A stretch of 39,735 nucleotides of DNA from an uncultured Verrucomicrobiota bacterium (GTDB taxonomy: Bacteria > Verrucomicrobiota > Verrucomicrobiia > Limisphaerales > UBA9464), in assembly GCA_903907925.1 (NCBI GenBank), contig CAIVQB010000148.1:1-39735 (forward strand), given 5' to 3'. A model generated the notes under the pieces. That model made no database searches, was not told where the DNA came from, and worked only from the letters and a program-made list of their open reading frames with translations. The translations under genes were made by a program, and so were the position numbers. Of this stretch, positions 27,472 to 34,985 are shown piece by piece; position 1 is the first letter of the stretch, and each line of letters opens with the position of its first letter.

Positions 27472-28134
27472 TCAGGGAACGGGCGTCAGCTTCAAGTCGT
27501 CGAACAGGATGGGAGTCCCCGCAAAGGGCATGCCCCAGGCACCGGCTTTGCCGGCCGGTTGCAGGGTGGTTTCTTCCAGCACGACCTGCGCTTGGGACGG
27601 CTCGGTTCCGCTGGCAGGCCAGGCGCGTCCTTCGACCCGGAATCCGGCGGTCGCGCCTTTGACGATGCGGAGACGCAGTTCCGTCCATTCGCCGCTTTTC
27701 CAGTCAAAGGCGGCGGTGGCAACAGCGGTCTCGCCTTTGAACAACTCGAGGGCTTTTTTGGCTGGAGAAACTTGGAGCCGATAGCCGCTGGCACCGTTCA
27801 AGCCGACCGCCAGGGTCGGGAATTTTCGGCCCTGCCTGGAACCAAAGATCCGCGCCGACACTTCGAATCCGCTTTGTTCGGAGGGTCCGAACAGGAATCC
27901 GAAGCTTTCGAGAGGCGCTCCGGGCAGCTCAAGAAAGCGGTTCCCGGCCTCCTCCTTCACCGCGAACTGACCGTCCAGAATGAGAAGATCATCGGGCTGC
28001 GATCCCGGCGCGGCCTTGCTGAAATCCTGAGCGTAGACCGGCGGGGCCGCATTAGCCTCCAACGCGGGAAGGGAGAACGCGATCACCGACAGAGCGGTGA
28101 AACAGGTGGCGATCAGAGACGGGACGCGTTTCAT
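27472..28134 (-). CDS. Secreted hypothetical protein, LamG/DUF1080-like
   Basis: 220 residues from the ATG at 28134, which starts a signal peptide (MKRVPSLIATCFTALSVIAF, cleavage near ANA-APP). The mature part looks like a single beta-sandwich: YAQDFSKAAPGSQPDDLLIL, FEVSARIFGSRQG, GYRLQVSPAKKALELFKGET, WTELRLRIVKG, and ILFDDLKLTPV at the end. This order is typical of concanavalin-like domains of the DUF1080 or LamG type that bind or act on sugars, but no catalytic residue can be named. It stands alone, divergent from ubiX. Confidence 0.6.
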   Translation of the reverse strand: MKRVPSLIATCFTALSVIAFSLPALEANAAPPVYAQDFSKAAPGSQPDDLLILDGQFAVKEEAGNRFLELPGAPLESFGFLFGPSEQSGFEVSARIFGSRQGRKFPTLAVGLNGASGYRLQVSPAKKALELFKGETAVATAAFDWKSGEWTELRLRIVKGATAGFRVEGRAWPASGTEPSQAQVVLEETTLQPAGKAGAWGMPFAGTPILFDDLKLTPVP

Positions 28135-28194
28135 GGTGACGGAATCTAGGCAGGAGACCGACGGACGGCAACGGGGGTTCATTCGGCGGAAATA

Positions 28195-28244
28195 GGGTCT
28201 AGGGTCTGGGGTCTGGGATCTTGGGGTCTGGGATCTTGGGGTTG
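28195..28244 (+). repeat. G-rich GGGTCT tandem repeat upstream of ubiX
   Basis: Eight runs of three or four G are separated by TCTA, TCT or ATCTT. The 15-mer GGGGTCTGGGATCTT occurs twice in tandem (28208-28237). The plus strand meets the usual rule for a G-quadruplex. It ends about 40 bases before the ubiX start. Confidence 0.8.
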
Positions 28245-28286
28245 GTGGTCGTTGGCGTTCGGCGGGGATGGGTTCATAGTCCGGGC

Positions 28287-28844
28287 ATGCGCCTTCTGGT
28301 AGCCATCACCGGTGCGAGTGGATCGCTGTACGCCCAGCGGTTGCTGGACCAACTCGACCCCGGTCGGCACGAGGTGCATGTCATCCTCAGTCAGTACGCG
28401 CCGGCGGTGTTGGCGGAGGAGCTGCCGGACGGTCTGGTGCTGCGCGAGGGCGTCCAGCAGCACAGCCTTCGTTCGATGAACCTGCCGTTCGCCAGCGGGT
28501 CGAATCCGCCTGACGCGATGGTGGTGATTCCGTGCAGCATGGGAACGCTCGGACGCATTGCGCACGGGTTGAGTTCGGACGCGTTGTTGCGGTGCGCGGA
28601 CGTGATGCTGAAGGAACGGCGACCTCTCCTGCTGGTGCCCCGCGAGACGCCGTTGTCGTTGATCCACGTGCGGAATTTCGAACTGCTCCTGCAGGCGGGC
28701 GCACGGATTCTTCCCGCCAATCCGTCATTTTACACCCGGCCAAAATCGGTCGTGGAGGTCGTCGACACCGTGGTGGCCCGGGTGCTGGATCACCTCGGGG
28801 TGGAACATGTCTTGGCCCCGCGCTGGAAGGATGAACCGGAGTGA
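28287..28844 (+). CDS. ubiX: Flavin prenyltransferase UbiX
   Basis: 185 residues from the ATG at 28287; the frame is open upstream only through the G-rich repeat. The flavodoxin-like opening MRLLVAITGASGSLYAQRLL contains the FMN-binding GASGS. PCSMGTLGRIAHGLSSDALLRCADVMLKERRPLLLVPRE and LPANPSFYTRP-type segments match UbiX in order. It prenylates FMN to make the cofactor of UbiD-type decarboxylases. It is followed 76 bases later by a UbiA-like gene; a UbiD gene is not in the window. Together they fit quinone synthesis, in this phylum probably menaquinone by the futalosine route. Confidence 0.9.
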   Translation: MRLLVAITGASGSLYAQRLLDQLDPGRHEVHVILSQYAPAVLAEELPDGLVLREGVQQHSLRSMNLPFASGSNPPDAMVVIPCSMGTLGRIAHGLSSDALLRCADVMLKERRPLLLVPRETPLSLIHVRNFELLLQAGARILPANPSFYTRPKSVVEVVDTVVARVLDHLGVEHVLAPRWKDEPE

Positions 28845-28920
28845 AATGAAACGGGTCGAACCGACGGTCGCCCACTTTGTGCTCTATTGGATCGGGCGGC
28901 CCTGTCAGAGTGATCTTCCC

Positions 28921-29859
28921 ATGTTCGCGGTGCTTTCCAGGTGGGCGTCCTTCGTCAAGTTCAGCCACACGCTCTTCGCCCTGCCCTTTGCCCTGGCCTC
29001 AATGGTTGTGGCGGCGCGGGAACATCGTGGCTGGCCGGGATGGCGGGTGTTTGGGTGGATCCTGGTGGCGATGGTGGGGGCGCGGACCTGCGCGATGGCC
29101 TTCAACCGGATCGTGGATCGTCGCTGGGATGCCTTGAATCCGCGGACCGCAGGCCGGCATCTGGTGACCGGGGAAATCTCGCTGGGTAGTGCGTGGTTGC
29201 TGTGTGGACTTGCTGCGGCTGGATTGGTGTTTGCGGCGTGGATGTTGAACCCGCTCTGCTTCTGGCTGTCGCCGGTGGCGTTGTTCTTTGTGTGTTTCTA
29301 TTCCCTGACCAAACGGTTCACGGATTTTTCCCATGTCTGGTTGGGAATCGCCCTGGCCATCGCTCCGGTGGGGGCCTGGCTGGCGGTGACCGGGCGACTG
29401 GAAGTGTGGTCCTCCTCGGGATCGGTCACTGGCCTGGCGGCATTGCGTCAGGGCTTGGCGGTACCCGGGGTGCTGGCGCTGGCCGTAGTCCTGTGGTTGG
29501 TGGGGTTCGATGTCATCTATGCGACACAGGATTATGAGTTCGACCGATCTCACGGCCTGCGGTCACTGGTGGTGCGTTGGGGCCCGGTGAATGCCCTCAG
29601 CGTCGCTTTCCTGGCCCATCTGTTCATGTGGGCCTTGCTGGTGGTGTTTGGACTGATCAACGGATTCCGTCTGGCCTATTGGCTCGGACTCATTGTGATC
29701 CTCGGCCTGCTGGTGGCCGAACATATCCTGGCTCGACGCCGGGATCTCCGCTGGGTGAACGCGGCGTTTTTCAAACTGAATGCGGTGATCAGCATGTTGT
29801 TCCTGGCGGTGACGGTGGTGGAGGTGGTGTTTCCCTGGTTCCGGCTGCGGTGGTATTGA
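28921..29859 (+). CDS. UbiA-family polyprenyltransferase
   Basis: 312 residues from the ATG at 28921, with 7-9 membrane helices. Both Asp-rich motifs are present: FNRIVDRRWDALNPRT (residues about 61-76) and DVIYATQDYEFDRSHGL. These bind the prenyl diphosphate through Mg2+. The close spacing of NPRTAGRHLVTG after motif 1 is typical of the 4-hydroxybenzoate prenyltransferase-like group that includes MqnP of the futalosine pathway. It would attach the isoprenoid tail to the aromatic acid in the inner membrane. UbiX, the cofactor enzyme of the following decarboxylation, is encoded directly upstream. Confidence 0.87.
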   Translation: MFAVLSRWASFVKFSHTLFALPFALASMVVAAREHRGWPGWRVFGWILVAMVGARTCAMAFNRIVDRRWDALNPRTAGRHLVTGEISLGSAWLLCGLAAAGLVFAAWMLNPLCFWLSPVALFFVCFYSLTKRFTDFSHVWLGIALAIAPVGAWLAVTGRLEVWSSSGSVTGLAALRQGLAVPGVLALAVVLWLVGFDVIYATQDYEFDRSHGLRSLVVRWGPVNALSVAFLAHLFMWALLVVFGLINGFRLAYWLGLIVILGLLVAEHILARRRDLRWVNAAFFKLNAVISMLFLAVTVVEVVFPWFRLRWY

Positions 29860-29933
29860 TCGCGGTCCGTCCGGGAACGTTTCGAGCGTGGGCTTGCTTT
29901 TGCGGAGCGGTCGCGGCATTCAGCGGGCCTCCT

Positions 29934-30467
29934 ATGGAAGCCCCTGAAGTCCCCATCGAAAAGGTTCACGAAGACATCCACGAACATTCCCACGGAAAGG
30001 GTGGCTGGGCGATGGGCGTGGCCCTGTCGACGGCGTTGCTCGCCGTGCTGGCGGCGATCGCCTCCCTCCTCGCCGGGCACTACGCCAACGAGGGCATGCT
30101 CGACCAGATGAAATCGGCCAACGAATGGAACCGGTATCAGGCCAAGAGCGTTAAGGAAAACGTGCTGCGATCGAAGGTCGAATTGCTGGCCGCGCTGGGC
30201 AAGCCGGTGGCGCAAAAGGACACCGACAAGCTCGCTGAATATCGCAAGGAGGAGGATGAACTGGGTGAGAGCGCGCGGAAGCTTGGGGAGGGTTCGGAAC
30301 ATCACATGACCCTGCATTCGCGCCTCGCGCGGAGTGTCACCATGTTTCAGGTGGCAATCGGGGTCTCAGCGATTGCAGTGCTGACGCAGCAAAAAATGTT
30401 TTGGCTGGGCGGCCTGGTTTGCGGTGCCATCGGGGCATTTTTCATGATCACCGCCTATCTGCACTAG
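29934..30467 (+). CDS. DUF4337-like membrane protein
   Basis: 177 residues from the ATG at 29934; the frame extends far upstream but only overlapping ubiA. A His/Glu-rich N-terminus (EKVHEDIHEHSHGKGG) is followed by a membrane helix (about 27-47), a charged helical stretch (SANEWNRYQAKSVKENVLRS, typical of DUF4337), and two C-terminal helices ending in FFMITAYLH. Function unknown; bacterial members are small inner-membrane proteins. It lies 74 bases after the UbiA-like gene on the same strand. It ends in TAG. Confidence 0.75.
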   Translation: MEAPEVPIEKVHEDIHEHSHGKGGWAMGVALSTALLAVLAAIASLLAGHYANEGMLDQMKSANEWNRYQAKSVKENVLRSKVELLAALGKPVAQKDTDKLAEYRKEEDELGESARKLGEGSEHHMTLHSRLARSVTMFQVAIGVSAIAVLTQQKMFWLGGLVCGAIGAFFMITAYLH

Positions 30468-30496
30468 AGGTTGCAGGGATTGATCGGGCGCTGAAA

Positions 30497-30520
30497 GGGC
30501 GGCACCTCGCTGTGCCGCCC
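30497..30520 (+). terminator. Hairpin after the DUF4337 gene
   Basis: GGGCGGCAC pairs with GTGCCGCCC (9 bp) around CTCGCT. It lies 30 bases past the stop codon. There is no T run on the plus strand, so if it ends transcription it may be Rho-assisted. Confidence 0.5.
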
Positions 30521-30580
30521 GTTGGGGTTCAGCTTGGTTGTCCGCCGGCGAAGTGCCCGCGGAAATTTTCTAGAATTGTC

Positions 30581-30620
30581 GAAAGAGAAAACCCGGCGGC
30601 CTGTGGATCAAGCCGCCGGG
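30581..30620 (-). terminator. Minus-strand terminator-like hairpin without a gene
   Basis: On the minus strand CCCGGCGGC and GCCGCCGGG pair (9 bp) around an 11-base loop, followed by TTTTCTCTTTC. It has the form of an intrinsic terminator, but no minus-strand gene was recognised upstream (30621-30960). Confidence 0.5.
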
Positions 30621-30963
30621 CCAGGTTCTTGAGGCAGCACGAACGGCCTGTTCGCCAGTCGTGGTTGGGGTGGAAGGAGGGAGGGGTGTCCCAGCCATGA
30701 TGGCCAGGACGGAGGGTAACACGTCTTCTCGCGTTGCGTTGGACAGTGCTCTTTCCACAACCGCACCCGGACGCATGAGTGATGCCAAGTCGCTTTTGCG
30801 CCCCGGAATCCATCTGAGCTCAGGAATCCGTGGGCGTTTCCCCGCAGGCTGTCTCGATTTGCTCAGATCGCTGATTGATTCGGGCCTTTTCCTCGGAATC
30901 CCGTTCCGAATGCCAGATCGCACTCGCTCCCGGCCTCCGCCCCTCTACCCTCTCAGCAGCTCG

Positions 30964-31602
30964 ATGAACGCCGCTTTTCCAACACTCAAGGAGACTGCCG
31001 ATCTGTTGCAGGAAATCCGGACCCTCGCCGCGCCGGTGGAACTTCCGACCGCGGTGGCGGCACCGCTCCAGTTCCCGCAACGGTTGGGTTCGGTGGCGGA
31101 CTGGGCCGCCTTTGAACCGCTGCTGATTCAATACGCCGCCGAAGTGATCGTGGCGCGGGACTGGCCGGTCATGCTCCAGGCCTGGGAGTTCGCGCGGCAG
31201 GGTCACTCGATGGAATTGCTGGAACTGGACCGCTCCTGGAATCCCAGCTACGGCGATCCGCTGGCCGAGGCGAGCCGGCGGGTGGGCATGCGTCAACTCA
31301 ACCGGATGCGGCCTCTGCGCGATCACCGTGTCGTGCAACGGTATCTGGCCGCGGTGGAAAACGGCGATGCCCGGGCCTGGCACCCGATTGTCTTCGGCGT
31401 GGTGCTGGCCGTGTTCGGAATCCCGCTCCGCCAGGGTCTGGTGCATTACGCCGTGCAAACCGCCGGCGGCTGGTGTGATTCGATCGGCCGCTCCAAGGGG
31501 TGGCCGGAGACCGAAGGACAACACGTCCTCGAACGCCTCTGCGCCGCACTTCCGAAATCGCTGCCCTTGCTTCCGGACGCCGGGGCCTTCGAGGTGAAGT
31601 GA
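30964..31602 (+). CDS. UreF-like urease accessory protein
   Basis: 212 residues from the ATG at 30964. The second half follows the UreF order: a helix with DPLAEASRRVGMRQLNRM (compare ELREESRRLGRQL), then AWHPIVFGVVLAVFGIPLRQ (compare HAVVFGALAAALGIPL), then a helix leading to ETEGQHVLERL (compare GQTDGQRVL). The usual UreF start, with LPVGGFSYSQGLE, is not visible, and no other urease gene is present. UreF helps UreD and UreG load nickel into urease. The call rests on the C-terminal pattern only. It is followed by an SSS symporter on the same strand. Confidence 0.5.
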   Translation: MNAAFPTLKETADLLQEIRTLAAPVELPTAVAAPLQFPQRLGSVADWAAFEPLLIQYAAEVIVARDWPVMLQAWEFARQGHSMELLELDRSWNPSYGDPLAEASRRVGMRQLNRMRPLRDHRVVQRYLAAVENGDARAWHPIVFGVVLAVFGIPLRQGLVHYAVQTAGGWCDSIGRSKGWPETEGQHVLERLCAALPKSLPLLPDAGAFEVK

Positions 31603-31684
31603 GAACGATGCGGCGGATATTCCGAGCGGGGATGATGACCTGCGCGCTTGGCAGGAATCGCGGGTGCGGGAAGGCTGGGTGCGC

Positions 31685-33160
31685 GTGAGTCCGGTTTTTA
31701 TTCTGGGCGCGGTGGCGCTGTATTTCGCGCTGCTTCTCGGCATCGCCGGATGGACCAGCCGGCGCGCCGACACAGCGGGATATTTCCTTGGAAACCGCAA
31801 CTCGCCCTGGCTGGTGGTCGCCTTCGGTCTGATCGGCGATTCGCTGTCGGGGGTGACTTACATTTCGGTCCCTGGTCAGGTGGGAACCGCTCAATGCTCG
31901 TATCTGCAGGTGGTATTGGGCTACGTCGCCGGCTACGTGATCATCGCCGAAATCCTGCTCCCGCTTTACTACCGGCTGCAGTTGACGAGCATTTACAGCT
32001 ATCTCGGACAACGCTTCGGACGCGGTGCGCAGCGGACGGGATCCGCGTTCTTCCTGCTCTCCCGGCTGCTCGGGGCAGGGGCACGCCTCTATCTAGCCGC
32101 CAACGTTTTCCAAGCCTTTGTCTTCGATGATCTCCACGTTCCATTCGCTCTGACCGTGTCGGTGATCATTGGGTTGATCCTCGTCTACACCCTGCGGGGC
32201 GGCATCAAGACGCTGGTGTGGACGGACACCTTCCAAAGCGCGTTCCTCGTGTTGGGAGTGGTGCTCTCCATCGCGCTGATCGCCCGCGAGATGGCGTTGG
32301 GGCCCTCCGGCCTGTGGCACGCGGTGTGGGAGAGTCCGCTGAGCCGTGTCTTCTTTTTCGACGATTGGCGGTCGCCCGCCTATTTCTGGAAGCAGTTCCT
32401 TTCCGGGGCGGCCATTGCGGTGGTGATGACCGGGCTGGACCAAAACGCCATGCAGAAGAATCTGAGCTGCCGTTCGCTCGGGGACGCCCGCAAGAACATC
32501 TATGCGTTCACCGGCGTCATGGTGGTCGTGAATGCCGCGTTCCTGGCGCTGGGAGTCCTGCTTTTCCGGTTTGCCACCGCGCAGGGATTGCCGGTGCCGG
32601 CGCAGACCGATCATCTTTTTCCGACGCTGGCCCTGCATCATCTCGGACCGCTGGCCGCGCTGGTGTTCATCATCGGGTTGACCGCGGCGACCTTCAACAG
32701 CGCCGATTCCGTCCTGACCACCCTCACCACCAGCTTCTGCATCGATTTTCTGGCGTTCGGTTCGGCGTCGGATCGGAGCCCTGGGAGCGAAACGCGGATC
32801 CGGCGCGCCGTTCACCTGGTGTTTGCGGTGCTGCTGCTCGGAGTGATCCTGGCCTTCAAACGGTTCAACAACGGTGCGGTGATCACCCTGGTGCTCGATC
32901 TCGCCGGATACACCTATGGACCGTTGCTCGGCTTGTTTGTGGTGGGCCTGTTCACCCGGCTGCATCCGCGGGGCAATGCGGTGCCGGTGGTCTGCATCCT
33001 TTCGCCTCTGATTTGCTGGCAACTGAGCGCGCATTCCGCGGAGTGGTTTCATGGATACCGGTTCGGGTTTGAATTGCTGATCTTCAACGGGGCGTTGACC
33101 GCGGCCGGGTTGGCCCTGCTGGCGGCGTTCCCGGATCATCGCCGGAATCCCGCGTCATGA
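31685..33160 (+). CDS. Sodium:solute symporter (SSS family)
   Basis: About 491 residues with roughly 13 membrane helices. A GTG at 31685 was chosen because GGGAAGG lies 10 bases upstream; a GTG at 31664 is the alternative. Family landmarks: YFLGNRNSPWLVVAFGLIGD early in the protein, SLSGVTYISVPG (the Na+-binding helix 1 region), YLGQRFG, LRGGIKTLVWTDTFQSAFLV, and DQNAMQKNLSCRSLGDARKN. SSS proteins import sugars, amino acids, organic acids or urea with Na+; the substrate is not readable. Its stop overlaps the truncated haemoglobin start (ATGA). Confidence 0.87.
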   Translation: MSPVFILGAVALYFALLLGIAGWTSRRADTAGYFLGNRNSPWLVVAFGLIGDSLSGVTYISVPGQVGTAQCSYLQVVLGYVAGYVIIAEILLPLYYRLQLTSIYSYLGQRFGRGAQRTGSAFFLLSRLLGAGARLYLAANVFQAFVFDDLHVPFALTVSVIIGLILVYTLRGGIKTLVWTDTFQSAFLVLGVVLSIALIAREMALGPSGLWHAVWESPLSRVFFFDDWRSPAYFWKQFLSGAAIAVVMTGLDQNAMQKNLSCRSLGDARKNIYAFTGVMVVVNAAFLALGVLLFRFATAQGLPVPAQTDHLFPTLALHHLGPLAALVFIIGLTAATFNSADSVLTTLTTSFCIDFLAFGSASDRSPGSETRIRRAVHLVFAVLLLGVILAFKRFNNGAVITLVLDLAGYTYGPLLGLFVVGLFTRLHPRGNAVPVVCILSPLICWQLSAHSAEWFHGYRFGFELLIFNGALTAAGLALLAAFPDHRRNPAS

Positions 33161-33552
33161 ACGTTCCTCTTTACGAACGGATCGGTGGACGCACGGGGTT
33201 GGAATCGTTGGTCGGCGCGTTCTATGCCGCGGCCCGGTTGGATCCCGTGCTCGGACCGGTGTTTGCTCAACACGTCCAGGATTGGCCGTCCCATCTCGCC
33301 ACGGTCACCGATTTCTGGAGCACCCAGACGGGCGGGCCGCCGCTGTATCGCGGTGGCATGGGACGCCATCTCCGGTTGGGCCTTGAAGCACGGCATTTTG
33401 AACACTGGCTGGCGCTGTGGTCGCGCATCGCCGGTGAACAGTTGGAACCGGAATGCGCCGCCGAAATGGTGCAGATCGCCCGCGGCGTGGCCTCACGGCT
33501 CGCGGAGATGGCGGGGGGAGCCTACGGCGTACGAGTCGGAACCGGTCGTTGA
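33157..33552 (+). CDS. Truncated haemoglobin, group III-like
   Basis: 131 residues, the size of a bacterial truncated globin. LYERIGGRTGLESLVGAFYA opens the A-B helices with the distal-pocket Phe-Tyr pair (FY, residues 22-23). DPVLGPVFAQHVQDWPSHLA and FWSTQTGG follow the group III order. His71 in GRHLRLGL is the likely proximal haem ligand, with FEHWLALW after it. These globins bind O2, NO or other small ligands. It starts on the ATGA shared with the symporter stop, so translation is coupled. Confidence 0.85.
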   Translation: MNVPLYERIGGRTGLESLVGAFYAAARLDPVLGPVFAQHVQDWPSHLATVTDFWSTQTGGPPLYRGGMGRHLRLGLEARHFEHWLALWSRIAGEQLEPECAAEMVQIARGVASRLAEMAGGAYGVRVGTGR

Positions 33553-33591
33553 CCTTCACCGGATTCCGGTGGGTCGTTCCTGTTTCGAACC

Positions 33592-34614
33592 CTACTTTGT
33601 CTCCGCAACCGTCACCGGCTTGGGGGCCAGATCGGTGAGTTCGACGCCGGCGTCCTTCCGGAGTTGCCGGATGTATTCCGGCAGCCGCCGCTTCAATTCG
33701 TCCGCCAGCCATTCCTCCCTCACCAGGGATTCAACGTCCGAAAAGTCGCGGTGTTTGGCGGGATTTTTCTCAATCAGCCGGATGAGGTGGTATCCGAACT
33801 GGGTCGTCACCACGTCGCTCAACTGGCCCGGTTGCAAACTGAATGCCGCCGCTTCGAATTCGACCACCATCTGGCCCCGCAACACGATGTATTCGCCCTT
33901 GCGCGTCCGGGAGGCGGTGTCGTCGCTGTGCTGCCGGATGAGCGTTGCAAAATCCTCGCCCTTTTCCACCCGGGCACGGAAATCGTTGATCATCTGCAGA
34001 CGCTGCTTTCGGGATTCCTCGGGGAGTTCCTCGCCGGTCAACGGATTGCGTGTGGATACCAGAAGATGAGCCACCTTGACCGATTCGGGCACGGTCCAGC
34101 GTTCAGGCTCACGATCGTACCGCTGCTGGAGCACCTCGGGAGTTGGTTTCAGCGTGGCCTTGAGTTCGCGATCGACGACGGTGTTGGCGAGCGCCTCCTC
34201 GTACTTCTCCCGGGTGATGGAGGTCACGGTGTACCCGGCGCGGGCCAACTGCCGGTCAAAATCCTCAGGGGATTGCGCCTGATTCTTGAATCCGTCGATC
34301 AACGCCTTGGTTTCGAACCGGGCCCGGCCCCGATCCGCCTCCGTGGACCGTGCCTCACACAGTCGGAGGAACAGCAATCGATCCAGCAGTTGGGAACGGA
34401 AGGTCTCCCGGGCTTCGGGTGCGGGCAGCTTGCCGACGTTGATCATGCCGGTCTGCATCCGATCGAAGGCATCGTCGAGTTCCTGCAGGGTGATCACCAC
34501 TCCCTTGCCGCGGGCGACAATTTTCTCCTCCACCGGATCGGCCGCGCGGGCCGTCGTCCAGAGAAGGCCGGCCGCCACCAGGACCCATCCGCATTGGAGT
34601 TTCAAGCGCTTCAT
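33592..34614 (-). CDS. Parvulin-type peptidyl-prolyl isomerase (SurA/PrsA-like)
   Basis: 340 residues from the ATG at 34614, which gives a signal peptide (MKRLKLQCGWVLVAAGLLWT, cleavage near ARA-AD). The N-terminal half is a helical chaperone module resembling SurA (FRSQLLDRLLFLRLCEAR). The parvulin domain is about residues 170-295: VPESVKVAHLLVSTRNP, FATLIRQHSDDTASRTRKGE, and FSLQPGQLSDVVTTQFGYHL. It would fold exported proteins in the periplasm. The open frame extends to 35043 only antisense to mnmE. It stands alone, divergent from the mnmE pair. Confidence 0.85.
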   Translation of the reverse strand: MKRLKLQCGWVLVAAGLLWTTARAADPVEEKIVARGKGVVITLQELDDAFDRMQTGMINVGKLPAPEARETFRSQLLDRLLFLRLCEARSTEADRGRARFETKALIDGFKNQAQSPEDFDRQLARAGYTVTSITREKYEEALANTVVDRELKATLKPTPEVLQQRYDREPERWTVPESVKVAHLLVSTRNPLTGEELPEESRKQRLQMINDFRARVEKGEDFATLIRQHSDDTASRTRKGEYIVLRGQMVVEFEAAAFSLQPGQLSDVVTTQFGYHLIRLIEKNPAKHRDFSDVESLVREEWLADELKRRLPEYIRQLRKDAGVELTDLAPKPVTVAETK

Positions 34615-34730
34615 CCGTCGTGATCCTGCCCGACCCGGGGCGTTTGTGCAACCCGCAGGACCCCGGGCTTGCGTCGGTGGCGGGGAGGAGCGGGCTTGGA
34701 TTTGAAGGCCGCCGGGGGTATCGAGAAACG

Positions 34731-34985
34731 ATGACCGATGTGGAACGGACACTCCTGGAACAATTGATCGGACTCGAGAACGAGGTGGCGACCGCGGTGG
34801 CCGCCGGCCGGAAACCCGAGGTGATGCCGTGGATTCTGCGGCTTCGGTCGATGACGGCGGCACTCCCCGCGGATTCCGATCCGATGCTGCTCCACTGCCT
34901 GGAGCGACAGAGTTGGGAGAAGGCACGGCTGGCACTCCAAAGCCGGCATGCCGAAATCTCCCACGGGAGCTGCGGGACACCGTGA
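34731..34985 (+). CDS. Small hypothetical protein coupled to mnmE
   Basis: 84 residues from the ATG at 34731. Mostly helical and charged (MTDVERTLLEQLIGLENEVA, then WILRLRSMTAALPADSDPML), with two Cys and no signal peptide. Its TGA overlaps the GTG start of mnmE (GTGA), so the two are probably translated together. I do not recognise a family. Similar small helical proteins ahead of housekeeping genes are seen in this phylum, but no role is known. Confidence 0.6.
   Translation: MTDVERTLLEQLIGLENEVATAVAAGRKPEVMPWILRLRSMTAALPADSDPMLLHCLERQSWEKARLALQSRHAEISHGSCGTP

Larger units (their letters stand above)
30468..30963. other. Gene-poor region with two hairpins
   Basis: About 500 bases between the DUF4337 and UreF-like genes. 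The open frames here (plus strand from 30661, minus strand 30570-30923) have no family-like sequence. Two strong hairpins lie at 30497-30520 and 30592-30620. The second has its T-rich tail on the minus strand, where no gene is recognised. An unannotated small RNA on the minus strand is possible, but nothing known was identified. Confidence 0.4.

Noticed and set aside
30570-30923. 117-codon minus-strand ORF in the gene-poor region
   Set aside because: Composition is Arg/Pro/Ser-rich without domain pattern, and its end is the hairpin itself; an RNA is at least as likely.
31609-31688. 26-codon ORF whose TGA overlaps the symporter GTG
   Set aside because: It could be a coupling ORF but it is short, Arg/Gly-rich and has no supporting signal beyond the overlap.
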